DNA from: Paulinella micropora
Taxonomy: Eukaryota; Cercozoa; Imbricatea; Euglyphida
Length of the DNA stretch: 64,000 nucleotides
Direction: 5' to 3'
NCBI GenBank assembly: GCA_009731375.1
Contig: BJOX01000276.1
Span: forward strand, 153,147 to 217,146
Position numbers and translations under genes: made by a program. The notes under the pieces were generated by a model. The model worked only from the letters and a program-made list of their open reading frames with translations. It was not told where the DNA came from and made no database searches. Of the stretch, positions 18,933 through 28,302 are shown piece by piece. Every line of letters starts with the position of its first letter. The stretch's first letter is position 1.

Positions 18933-21900
18933 TTACTGCCTTCGTCGCCTTGCGCGAACCCCTTTGCCAGGTGGCGGGCCGCCAACAAAAGTCAAGTCAA
19001 ACTTCGACTCCTCCAGAATGTCCCATATTTTGTTAGGGATGGCGCCCAATGATAAGTCAAAAGGAATTTCAAGCACTCCTCTAGGCAGTGACTGAATAGT
19101 CCACGCAGTGTGGTCTTTGTCTCGAAGGGTAATAGTATCATCCCATGTCTCGAGATTTTTCGCGTCTTTGTACACCGGTAAATATTGTCTAGCTTTTGGA
19201 TCCTCAACAGGGTCCATGCTTCTCCAAAAATGGAGTACCGGTTGTATCGTTTTTGCTGCTAAGGATCTCTTCGATGTCCGTGCTGCCCGTGTAGTCTGCG
19301 GGACCGCCACAGCTCGCATGAGATAAAGATCTGAGAGAGTGTCATCGGCAACATGAGATTCTGCCGGTCTCAACAGATAAAAAGCGTCTCGGACCCACTT
19401 GATGGCCGCAATCGCCTCTCCTTCCTTCCATCGCACATGTCGAATGTCCACATTACCCGCGTTCGGGTTAGTGTCCTTCTCCCCTCCTCCTCCATGGACA
19501 TCCGTCGCTCGCGTCGACCTTGCCACCTTCCTCGGTTGGTCGAAGATGAGATCGTTTTGCGCTCTCCTCCTCTGCGCCTCCGTGAACTTCTCCTTCGTAC
19601 CGCCGCGGACTATGGGGGCTTTAGACTGAGTCCCCGCCGCGCTTTTGCGGTTTGAGTCTTCCTTACTCTCCTTCTCGGTCTCCTCCTTCTCCGTGACCGG
19701 TGCCCGATAGGCATTCTCCTCCTCTAAGGTATCCTCCTTCTGTATAGGCGGTACCTCTTTGAAGTCCTCCTTCATCCGTTTCAACGCCTCCTCAACGGAT
19801 TCATCCTCAAGTAAGAAGGGGTCATATTTGATCAGCCTTCGAACATTCACAATCTGCACCTTCCCTCTACCCCTGATCTTATAATTCAGAGGTCCCATCT
19901 GTTCCATGATCTGGTATGGTCCTTTCCAGTGGGTAAACAGCTTAGAGCTAACCCCCTTAGGGACTTGAGGATGGTACAAGAGTACAATATCCCCAACCTG
20001 GAAACGGACTTGATCTAAGTGCGCTTGTCGCACTCCTTGTGCGTCAGTCTTTCTGCGCTCCGCCTCCCTGTGCGCCGCAACTATTTGTTCCGCCTCCATC
20101 TTCGCTCTTAGTCTCATCCCGAACAACTCATCCTCATCTGCCCAAGTGTCTTTTGGATGCAGAAGTGAGGTTGGGATATTAGGCTCTCGGCCGTAAACCA
20201 ATTGATATGGCGAGACTGAGCTCCTGGCTCCTCCTAATGCCGATGAGGGTAGACAGTTCATTGCAAAGGCAAATGAAGGTGCTGCCTCCACCCAGGCTCT
20301 CTGATTCTCCTTCTTCATACAGTACATCTTAAGCGAGGCTTTGAGAGGTCTATGTACCCGCTCGATCTTGCCATTCGCTCTCGGGTTATAGGCAGTAACA
20401 TATTGCCATTTCATCCCGTAGTACTTAGATAGTCTGTCGATGACTTCATTATTAAAGTCAGAACCTCGATCAGAACATATCTTTCTAGGCACTCCGATCT
20501 GCGAGACGATCCTATCGATCAGAGCCTCCGCAGTTGTCTTGCCTGTAGCGTCCTTAACAGGAACAACCCAGACATAATTGGTGGCTCGATCTATTGCGGT
20601 AAGAAGGTATCTGTACCCTTCTGCCGATTCGGGGAAAGGTCCCACATGATCGATGTGTAAAAATTCAAACATCCCGGCGTGTAACGGGAATGTACCGATC
20701 AGGCCAAAGTTCGCCTTCAGCGGTGTCTTTGTGGTTTTGCATGGGATGCATGCGTCCACTTCCCTGTCTATCTCCTCCTTCATCCCTTTCCACCAAAATC
20801 GCCTCGCTATGAACCAATGAGTTCTTTGTCGACCCGGATGTGCCAGTAAGGGGCAGTTATGGGCTGCGACATATATAAAGCGCCTCAACTTCTCTGGTAC
20901 CCAGAGAGTCCATTTGTCAGGCTGTGATGCAAATTTGCCATGCTGGCCCTTGTACCACAATAGCCCATCTCTCCACGCCATCTCCTTCATCTGATCTTTG
21001 ATCTGTGGAGTCTTTTTAAGCTCATTAGGGTTCTTGTATAACGTTATGAGCTCCTTGAACTCCGGATCCGTCGCCTGTTGCTGCCTCCACGCGGTAGGCG
21101 AGGCGATATGAATAGTACCGTCCTCCAACCTTACTCCTACCCTTTCCGGGTCTTCATCAAGCTCGCTTCGATTTTCCTGTGGAGGTTCAGTACAGACCTC
21201 AGTCGTCTCCTCCTCTTCTTTTATATTCGCCTTCGCGTTCTCGTATGCCTCATAAGACCACTCAGCGTCTTCGAGAACATGCGCCTCACAGCATATGCCA
21301 TGCTCCGGGCCTTGAGGACTATATCGTAGACCCGTGCGGTCATAACGAACGCCTCTTGCCATCTGCATCGCCTCTATGTGGCTCACCTCGTATACCTTGT
21401 CCGTGGACAGGTCCATCATCTCCACTGATGATACGAGAGCCGACACCTCCGACTGAAACTCTAGCCTGGAAAGGCTATCAGCGACTACGTTTCGCTTTCC
21501 CGGTAAGTAGACCATCGTGAAATTGAAACATGACAAGAAAGCTTGCCACCGCGCCAAACGGCCGGTTTGTTCATGATTCATCAACCAAAGAAGGTTGTGA
21601 TGATCGGTCCTAACCGTGAATAGAGGTCCTCCCCACAAGTATTCTCTGAGCCTCTTGAGAGCCCATACTACTGCCAACGCCTCCCTCTGTCGCGTGCAGT
21701 AATTTCGCTCCGCCGCACACAGCTTTCTACTAATAAACATGATCGGGCGCAACTTTTTCTCCTCATCTTCCTGTTGCAGCACCGCGCCAATCGCAAACTT
21801 AGATGCATCCGTGTCGACTACGAACGGTTTCGTAAAGTCGCGCATCATAAGTACTAATCCGCCGTCCTTGGGATCTTTATAAATGATATCTTTGAGCGTA

Positions 21901-24755
21901 TTAAACGCCTGCAAAGCCTCCTCATCCCACTTCTCAAAGTCTCCAAAATCAATCATCTTCTCCAGCTTAGCCCGAGTTGCACCCCAATCGGGTATGAACT
22001 GGCTGTAGTACTGTGCCATCGCAAGAAAAGAGTGTAACTCCGTGCGATTCTTTGGCAACTGTCTACTCATGATCTCCTCCCTCTTTTCGCGCGATATCGA
22101 GACCCTATTATGAGAAATCTCGTAACCCAAATACGTCACACTTGTCCTGGCAAGCTGACATTTCTTTAGGTTGCATTTCAGGCCAAAAGCTCCGATGCGC
22201 CTGAAGACATCTGACAAGTGATCGATATGCTCTTCCATTGTGTTAGAGTATACGATGATGTCATCGATGTAACAAAATGCATATTCTCCCGCCTTCTGTC
22301 CTCTCCTTCTCATAAAACCATCCTCCGACTGGTCGTCATATTGACCGCTCAACATCTTCTGCATCGCCTTCTGAAAGAGCCCCGGGGCCTGTTTGAGTCC
22401 CATTGGAAGCACCTTCCACTGGTATATTTCCATACCCACAACGAATGCAGTCAGCCATCTGGATTTCTCGTCCAGTGGTATCTGCCAGAAGCCGTTCTTA
22501 AGGTCAATGACCGAATAGAATTTAGCATTCCGCAGCACCCTTCTGCCTTCTTCTAAGGTCGGCAGAGGATTTCTCTCTTCCTCTAGCACCTTATTCACAC
22601 GGGCATAATTGATCGTCAAGCGCCATTCTCCTCCTGGCTTAGGGACGATTTTCGGTTGAGAGACAATTGGAGATGTAGATCTCTCAATAAAGTCCTCATC
22701 GAGCAACTGTCTCACATTCTCCTCCGCTATTTTTGCCTCATGTATGCTCAAATTTGCCCTCCGTGGTGCCGGAGATGGCTCCGCACCCGGTATCTTGTAA
22801 ATGACAGCAGTGAAGTCATCCGACTTTACACCACCTGCCCGAGGAGGGTCGAAAATTTCTCTGTACGCCTCCATCTTAGCTTTGAGAAACGCCTTCTCTC
22901 TCTCCGAACCCACTCCTTCTTCTAAAATTTTCCGCGCCGCCGCTTGGAAATCTTCCTCCGACATCTTCTTATGCTCCTTGAGGGGCGCTAAGTCCTCCTC
23001 CAAACTCAAATCTTCCTCGGACAAATCGTCTAGTCCCGTTCTTTCATACGTGACTGTGTCCGGCTCATCATCATGACCCAGCCCGACAAGCATATCAATA
23101 AGGTTCGCGTATTGTATCGGAGCCTTACGGGTGTAGAAACCATCAAAGCATGTGAAAGCTTGAGGTATCAATTTCAACTTGTCCTGGGCTCTGAGCTTTT
23201 GCTTGTATGCACTGCTCTGCTCCCGAGACCCGAGTCGACAAGCCACCACTAACTGTTGCTTGCGAGAAGGAACAGGTATAGGATGATCAATAAGCCGGTC
23301 CCTTATCTCCTGTGCCCAGATCGCCTTCTCATTGTATGGCAGAATGACAGTATACGGCTTGTTACTCTCAAATAGAGTCCGTAGACACTTTTTCACTTCA
23401 GTTAATGAGCGCGGCCAGGTAGGCACATCGCCCCAAAAGTTCGTGATAAAAGTTTTAATGTCATCCGCTGGAGTATCGGGGATACGCCCCTTCCTCCTTG
23501 GCACAAACGCCTCTCTCTTCTCATCTGACACCTTCGCATGGTAACAGTAGCCATTAGTAATATGGACATCTGCCCCGCCACCTTCTGCGAATCTGGCCAA
23601 CGACGGGCACTGTTTCGCAACACATATTATCTCCTCATTACGCGCTACGACTAAGTCATCAATAGACTTTCTGTCCCATGCGGGAATCGTAACCGTATAC
23701 GCCTGCATCTCCGTCTCCCAATTGTCGGTCCAGGTCAGTTCCTCCGGCACTGTGACATAGGGGTGTACATAGGCTTCAGTTGCCTCATGTACGAAGGCCA
23801 ACTTTTTCCTCTCCGTTGCTAGACTCAGCTCAAAAGCCTCGTATGAGTCAGTAGCAGTCATCGGATTAATATCCTCCTCCTCTCCATTCTTCACTCCATA
23901 AATCACCCGCCGTGCGGCGCAATCGATCACAGCCCCCATCGTAGCCAATTGGTCATACGACAGCAGGATTGAACCGTGGTAATCGGGGACAACATAGAGG
24001 TCCGCACGATATACTCGACCGGATTTCAATTTGAAAATTAATGTGACGATGCCCGTAATTTCCGTACGGCTGCCTACCCCTTTTAGGGTCCCCTTTGTTT
24101 TTCTAATGTTTTTGTCCACCCATGTCCGGTGACTATTCAAAAACTTCTGGCCGACAATATTAATATTCGCCATCGTATCATTACCAACTTTTAATGTGGT
24201 TTGTAAAGTTTCACAAAAGAGGTCAGTGTAGCATAGCGCGTCTGGTCTATGTAAACTAGCCGCTAGCACATGAATTTTTCGTTCTAGGGTTTTGAGTCTA
24301 AGCTCAAGTTCCTTGTCCTCTTCTCGTTCTCCCCCCTTTTCCGCCAACTTAACTTCTTGAGTCTCCGGGGCTTCCGGTATCTCGAGTGTCTTTTGGACAG
24401 AGTCTGGTACACCGAGTGTACTCGTGTCTATAGCAGAGACTATTGAGTCCTTTGGCGGGGGTACGGTCCGCTGCTTCTTCGTAGGAGGAGACCTAGCCTT
24501 TGGTTTCGGCTTCCTCTCCTCCATCGCCTTCTTCGCCTTCCTATTCGCATCATTTATCATATTAGCTCTCGAAGGATGAACTAGCAAGTGCTTACCTTGA
24601 GGCTTGTGAGGCTGTGTGCCTTCACCTTCACGTCTGGGAGGAACGGAACCGTTCGTATCCTGTTCATCAACAGTAGGCATAACTGTGACTGTCGGATTAA
24701 AAAGAACAGTTTTTATCTCCTTCTCTCTCTTCTTTTCCTCTCTCTTCTCCTCCCG
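18933..24755 (-). CDS. pol: Pol polyprotein: protease, reverse transcriptase, RNase H, integrase, C-terminal extension
   Basis: The frame opens directly after the gag stop; the first Met is at 24,680, giving 1,915 residues (numbers below count from it). A divergent retropepsin lies near residue 170, with NDTMANINIV where DTGA is expected, followed by ILLSYDQLATMGAVID. RT has SVIDLKNGFWQIPL and the catalytic YIDDIIVYS near 803. RNase H shows DTDAS (about 953), QREALAVVWAL, TDHHNL and ADSLSR. Integrase has the zinc-binding HNCPLLAHPG...HWFIARR..CIPCK region (about 1,270-1,320), catalytic Asp in FLHIDHVGPF, Asp in CSDRGSDF, Glu in NGKIERVHRP, and a GPY/F module (HWKGPYQIM, about 1,587). About 300 further residues have no recognised domain. 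The frame is uninterrupted. Expression as a Gag-Pol readthrough product is inferred from the shared frame; reinitiation at 24,680 is the alternative. Confidence 0.92.
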   Translation of the reverse strand, partial: REEKREEKKREKEIKTVLFNPTVTVMPTVDEQDTNGSVPPRREGEGTQPHKPQGKHLLVHPSRANMINDANRKAKKAMEERKPKPKARSPPTKKQRTVPPPKDSIVSAIDTSTLGVPDSVQKTLEIPEAPETQEVKLAEKGGEREEDKELELRLKTLERKIHVLAASLHRPDALCYTDLFCETLQTTLKVGNDTMANINIVGQKFLNSHRTWVDKNIRKTKGTLKGVGSRTEITGIVTLIFKLKSGRVYRADLYVVPDYHGSILLSYDQLATMGAVIDCAARRVIYGVKNGEEEDINPMTATDSYEAFELSLATERKKLAFVHEATEAYVHPYVTVPEELTWTDNWETEMQAYTVTIPAWDRKSIDDLVVARNEEIICVAKQCPSLARFAEGGGADVHITNGYCYHAKVSDEKREAFVPRRKGRIPDTPADDIKTFITNFWGDVPTWPRSLTEVKKCLRTLFESNKPYTVILPYNEKAIWAQEIRDRLIDHPIPVPSRKQQLVVACRLGSREQSSAYKQKLRAQDKLKLIPQAFTCFDGFYTRKAPIQYANLIDMLVGLGHDDEPDTVTYERTGLDDLSEEDLSLEEDLAPLKEHKKMSEEDFQAAARKILEEGVGSEREKAFLKAKMEAYREIFDPPRAGGVKSDDFTAVIYKIPGAEPSPAPRRANLSIHEAKIAEENVRQLLDEDFIERSTSPIVSQPKIVPKPGGEWRLTINYARVNKVLEEERNPLPTLEEGRRVLRNAKFYSVIDLKNGFWQIPLDEKSRWLTAFVVGMEIYQWKVLPMGLKQAPGLFQKAMQKMLSGQYDDQSEDGFMRRRGQKAGEYAFCYIDDIIVYSNTMEEHIDHLSDVFRRIGAFGLKCNLKKCQLARTSVTYLGYEISHNRVSISREKREEIMSRQLPKNRTELHSFLAMAQYYSQFIPDWGATRAKLEKMIDFGDFEKWDEEALQAFNTLKDIIYKDPKDGGLVLMMRDFTKPFVVDTDASKFAIGAVLQQEDEEKKLRPIMFISRKLCAAERNYCTRQREALAVVWALKRLREYLWGGPLFTVRTDHHNLLWLMNHEQTGRLARWQAFLSCFNFTMVYLPGKRNVVADSLSRLEFQSEVSALVSSVEMMDLSTDKVYEVSHIEAMQMARGVRYDRTGLRYSPQGPEHGICCEAHVLEDAEWSYEAYENAKANIKEEEETTEVCTEPPQENRSELDEDPERVGVRLEDGTIHIASPTAWRQQQATDPEFKELITLYKNPNELKKTPQIKDQMKEMAWRDGLLWYKGQHGKFASQPDKWTLWVPEKLRRFIYVAAHNCPLLAHPGRQRTHWFIARRFWWKGMKEEIDREVDACIPCKTTKTPLKANFGLIGTFPLHAGMFEFLHIDHVGPFPESAEGYRYLLTAIDRATNYVWVVPVKDATGKTTAEALIDRIVSQIGVPRKICSDRGSDFNNEVIDRLSKYYGMKWQYVTAYNPRANGKIERVHRPLKASLKMYCMKKENQRAWVEAAPSFAFAMNCLPSSALGGARSSVSPYQLVYGREPNIPTSLLHPKDTWADEDELFGMRLRAKMEAEQIVAAHREAERRKTDAQGVRQAHLDQVRFQVGDIVLLYHPQVPKGVSSKLFTHWKGPYQIMEQMGPLNYKIRGRGKVQIVNVRRLIKYDPFLLEDESVEEALKRMKEDFKEVPPIQKEDTLEEENAYRAPVTEKEETEKESKEDSNRKSAAGTQSKAPIVRGGTKEKFTEAQRRRAQNDLIFDQPRKVARSTRATDVHGGGGEKDTNPNAGNVDIRHVRWKEGEAIAAIKWVRDAFYLLRPAESHVADDTLSDLYLMRAVAVPQTTRAARTSKRSLAAKTIQPVLHFWRSMDPVEDPKARQYLPVYKDAKNLETWDDTITLRDKDHTAWTIQSLPRGVLEIPFDLSLGAIPNKIWDILEESKFDLTFVGGPPPGKGVRARRRRQ

Positions 24756-27266
24756 TCAGTCTACGACGACAACACGCTCACCTGAGCCGGTGTCTTCGTC
24801 TTGACGTCCCCCCTCCGTAGCGGTATAAGCTTGCTGGGGGTAGTTGGAGCTGGAACTGGTGCTATAATTCCAGTATCCGTGTCCTCTGGGAGGGCGCGCT
24901 GGGGTCCGTCCTCCCCTTCCACGAAAGCCTCGTCCTCGTGGTGCCGCCCCTCTTGGTGTCCCTCGGGACCCTCGTGACGATCCTCTCGTCTCTCCTCCTC
25001 CTCTAGTCGGCGCCTTTGATCGGCCCGATGTCTCTCTCTTCTCCCTTCTCTTCATTCTGTCAAGGAAGTAAATGATGGCCTCCCGGAACTCCGCATCCGA
25101 GACCATATTCGCATTCCACCTCCCCTCCTCCAACTCCTTCTTGTACATGGCGTACATGGTCTTTTTCATGCCTTCGAGCTCTCTAAGGAAAAGATTTCGC
25201 TGCCTATCATCAAGAGAGTCGTGGCTGAAGAGGCAATTGCCTACTCCTTTCTGTGCCTCATGCTTACACGCCATGTATGAAAAATAGCGGTAGCACGGCG
25301 TCGGCTCATCTCTCCCCCTCTTGAGACCTGCCGTTCGAGTTGCATGTGCTGCTTGAGCACCTCCAACCCCCTGTGTCGCGGCACTGGAGAATGACTCGGT
25401 GGCCGTGTCCAATTCGGAACACGCGTCGAGCACCTCCTTGAACAGGTCGCCCGGCGGAGTAGCCGCTACAGTCCTCTCGTATATATTCGTTTCTAAAAAA
25501 TCCGCCGTCTTCACCGCCGTGAAGGTCGGACAGGACTGTATGATCCTTGCGAGCTTGCTCGGGTGTCGTGTACACAAAGCACTCAGGAAGTACAAAATGA
25601 TAGACTTCCGGCTATAAAAGAGCCCGTACTTGGCGCTGACCTCAGTGAGGATCGCTGCCAACCTCGTGCCAATGCCCAGCCCTTCGTTCACCTCTTGAAA
25701 AATCTCAAACCCAATCAAAGTACCAGTGCACAGGTGCTGATACCCATGAGTTTTAAAGTATTGCAAGAGGACGGCAACTGGCACCGTGCATTGCAGGTCT
25801 GAGGCTGCTCTCCTAGCCGCCACCTCTACCGCTCTCATCGCCTTGTACTCCCCAACATCAAACCCTTGTGTGATGATTGATGGGTCCAACAAGGTGTACA
25901 ACGCCTCATACTCCTGTGTTTCGTCCGTTGGATGCTGCTTCATACAAGCATCAATTCTTCTGAGCTTGTCTCGAAGGTTCGCATCCGTGTCCTTCTGACT
26001 CGCTGTCTCTGCATACAGCGTCAGAGCAGTGGCATCGGACTTTGTATATTTTTGGAAGGCCTGTATGATAGCCTGTCTGTCCTTTTTGTCATTACTGTTG
26101 ACAATAACAGTGGTAGGCGCTGAGCTAGTCGCAGGGGCCGAAGGGGCTGTGTGGGCTGACGGGGCGGAGCGGCCCGAGGGAGCCATATAAGATCCAGAGG
26201 AATATTTCGGTCCCTTTGTTCCCGCCGCCTTGGCTAATGCAATCTTTGCCTCCATCTCCTTCTTTTCTTTCTCAGCCGCTAGCTCTTTGATATACAGCTC
26301 TTGGGCATGATGAAAAAAAGACAGGATCTCAGCTGCCTTCCGAAGGAACAAGGCCTTCTCCGCCAACTCCTTCTCTCCCGCTTTATTGGTGGGGGGTGGT
26401 GCGGCCGTCCCCTCCAAGATCGTATGATCCTTCGTGAAGACCCACCTCTTCCATGCGTCATCCTTCACCAAGGCCGCATGCAGCTTCTTCATCCTCGTCA
26501 CCCCTCCAGCTTCGCCTTCTATTTCCCTCAGGGCCGGGTGAAGGTCCCTGCCAAACTGGGTGTGTTGGAGTTTACCCAGGTCCACTAACTTGGCCTCCAT
26601 AAGTTTCAGAGACACATCCATGACATTGATCTGTCCTTTTGGATTCCTGAACTTAAACTCCTTTTCCACTCTCTTTATTGAATCAATGTCCTGACCAGGA
26701 TCGAGCAACCTAGCCAGTGCTCTTGTGTTCCATGGCAGCACAGTCTTTCCAGTCTGGTACTCAAAGAGTATAGCACACTCAAACACTGTCCATGAGAGGT
26801 CGAGTAGCTCCAGTAAAGACATATTGTCCCCAAATGAGACATGTTGCACCTGTAACTGTGCACCGTCGTCTCTGAGGAATTCTGCCAGAGGCAGAGCTTG
26901 CCTTGGGAGAGGGTAACAGATGTCCTCCTTCTTCAAGGGTTGTCCCCATCGCATTTCTTGGGGAATGTATAGCCATTTATAGGCCTCATCCTTCCCTTTC
27001 TTCTCCTCAAACTCCTTCTTACTTAGTTTGCCATATTCGGCCACAAACCTCGCTTCCTCTCCTCCCTTCTGCTCCTCCTCGACTTCCTCTGCTCCTCCTG
27101 TGTCAAAGGAAGGCGCAGTAAAAAATTGATTCTCTGCTCCTCCTGTGTCAAAGGAAGGTGCCAGATCTCCTCCTTCTGCATGAGAGTCAACGAACTCCTC
27201 TTCGTTTCCTGGGGTTCGCTCACTCTCCCCCCCTCCTTCCTGCCAGTCTTCAGACCTAGTAGACAT
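24756..27266 (-). CDS. gag: Gag polyprotein of the LTR retrotransposon
   Basis: The 836-residue protein starts MSTRSEDWQEGGGE and would assemble the cytoplasmic virus-like particle and bind element RNA. The N-terminus is acidic with a duplicated APSFDTGGAE motif; the centre is alpha-helical with a long Glu/Lys/Ala helix around EKEKKEMEAKIALAKAAG. Instead of the usual CCHC zinc knuckle there is a Cys-x8-Cys-x10-Cys-x3-His finger (starting CYRYFSYMACKH, about residue 655), then an RGG-rich tail (RGGGETRGSSRGSRG onward, about 750-795) suited to RNA binding. The frame ends with a single TGA at 24,756-24,758 followed by CGG, and the pol frame continues in the same register, so a minor share of ribosomes may read through into Pol. 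Confidence 0.88.
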   Translation of the reverse strand: MSTRSEDWQEGGGESERTPGNEEEFVDSHAEGGDLAPSFDTGGAENQFFTAPSFDTGGAEEVEEEQKGGEEARFVAEYGKLSKKEFEEKKGKDEAYKWLYIPQEMRWGQPLKKEDICYPLPRQALPLAEFLRDDGAQLQVQHVSFGDNMSLLELLDLSWTVFECAILFEYQTGKTVLPWNTRALARLLDPGQDIDSIKRVEKEFKFRNPKGQINVMDVSLKLMEAKLVDLGKLQHTQFGRDLHPALREIEGEAGGVTRMKKLHAALVKDDAWKRWVFTKDHTILEGTAAPPPTNKAGEKELAEKALFLRKAAEILSFFHHAQELYIKELAAEKEKKEMEAKIALAKAAGTKGPKYSSGSYMAPSGRSAPSAHTAPSAPATSSAPTTVIVNSNDKKDRQAIIQAFQKYTKSDATALTLYAETASQKDTDANLRDKLRRIDACMKQHPTDETQEYEALYTLLDPSIITQGFDVGEYKAMRAVEVAARRAASDLQCTVPVAVLLQYFKTHGYQHLCTGTLIGFEIFQEVNEGLGIGTRLAAILTEVSAKYGLFYSRKSIILYFLSALCTRHPSKLARIIQSCPTFTAVKTADFLETNIYERTVAATPPGDLFKEVLDACSELDTATESFSSAATQGVGGAQAAHATRTAGLKRGRDEPTPCYRYFSYMACKHEAQKGVGNCLFSHDSLDDRQRNLFLRELEGMKKTMYAMYKKELEEGRWNANMVSDAEFREAIIYFLDRMKRREKRETSGRSKAPTRGGGETRGSSRGSRGTPRGAAPRGRGFRGRGGRTPARPPRGHGYWNYSTSSSSNYPQQAYTATEGGRQDEDTGSGERVVVVD

Positions 27267-27400
27267 GGACGCTGAAAGAATACGGATGAGACAGAGTTGT
27301 TTCTACCCCGTAATTGCTCTGTTCGTCTATGAGGAACGAATAGAGAGAAAAAACGAAAAGACAGTATAGAGAGAGAGCGTCTCACCTCTATGTCTTATGT

Positions 27401-27437
<37 letters not shown>

Positions 27438-28033
27438 TGAGAAAGAAGTAATCTGTACGACTTTCTCTGAAAATTTGATCTCCTTCTCCACTCCTCTTTT
27501 CTTTTTCTCTTTTTGTTGTTGTATCTGTTATGAGGTACGAGGACCTATGTACAGATAATGTCAAAGAGGCTAGAGAAGCACTCCTTGAGAAGTCGACTTG
27601 TCGTCTGACACTTGTTCAGACCTATTGTCGAAAGACAGTCAGAGATTTGCAAAAATACTCTGATGTGTGTGGTTTGAGAGGCAACAAAGTGCACAGACTT
27701 GAAAGGTAGAGTACTACGCTCGTGTCCTTCAAGTTTGTTTGTATCTGTGAGTGTTTGTTTGTACGTCTGTTGACCTACTCTGTCTCTGTCTCAAGAGAGA
27801 ACAAAAGAACAGCTACGAGGTCTGGTGTCTGGCCTCCTTGTGAGGACACAGATACAGGCTGTGGAGAGGGTACTGAGACACCTACTCACAAACGCCTAGA
27901 CGTCTAGTTTTGCAAAAAGAGCTGTGTGGGGATGTGCTGGAGTATTTGTTTTTTGGAACACCTACTCAGAAGAGATAGGTCTGTCCAATTTTTCTTTCTG
28001 CTGTTCCAAAAACAAGCCAGAAAAGAAATCAGC

Positions 28034-28051
28034 CTTGTGCTGGTGACTCCA
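28034..28051 (-). promoter_or_regulatory. tRNA primer-binding site
   Basis: Immediately after the 5' LTR the element's strand reads TTGGAGTCACCAGCAC. TGG pairs with the CCA end of a tRNA, and the location is canonical. The tRNA species was not determined. Confidence 0.65.
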
Positions 28052-28052
28052 A

Positions 28053-28302
28053 TGTTACAATCCCCGAAGATAGCTCAATAAAAAGTCGGTAATACAACCA
28101 AACACAAATCCCCAAAAGAGAATGATGTCTCGTTATATTAGCTCAGTGAAACCGAAAAGAAAACGGCAACAGACCAATGTTAAAATGGCATTATGTCAAA
28201 TCCGGCCAAACGATATTGAAAATAATGGGAAAAAACTAGGTGCACCTGACACCAGAAAAATGATACTTTTTTTTACCGGCTATCCGGGGGGTGATGCCTA
28301 CA
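28053..28302 (-). repeat. 5' LTR of the retrotransposon
   Basis: This 250-bp copy is about 97% identical to the 3' LTR. It should carry the promoter. It is followed on the element's strand, after one base, by a TGG-starting primer-binding site. Confidence 0.92.

Larger units (their letters stand above)
17891..28302 (-). mobile_element. Complete Ty3/Gypsy-type LTR retrotransposon
   Basis: The 10.4 kb element is bounded by direct repeats of 247 and 250 bp that begin TG and end CA, with TATT on both outer sides (17,887-17,890 and 28,303-28,306) as the target-site duplication. Transcription runs leftwards: 5' LTR, 786-bp leader, gag, pol, 3' region, 3' LTR. Domain order protease-RT-RNase H-integrase is that of the Ty3/Gypsy group. 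The LTRs differ by about seven substitutions and a 3-bp indel in a T run, so the insertion is fairly young, and both main frames are intact. Confidence 0.95.

Noticed and set aside
17891-28302. The two 250-bp repeats as a segmental duplication unrelated to the retrotransposon
   Set aside because: TG...CA ends, a shared TATT flank, a PBS and a polypurine tract at the exact borders make LTRs the clear answer.
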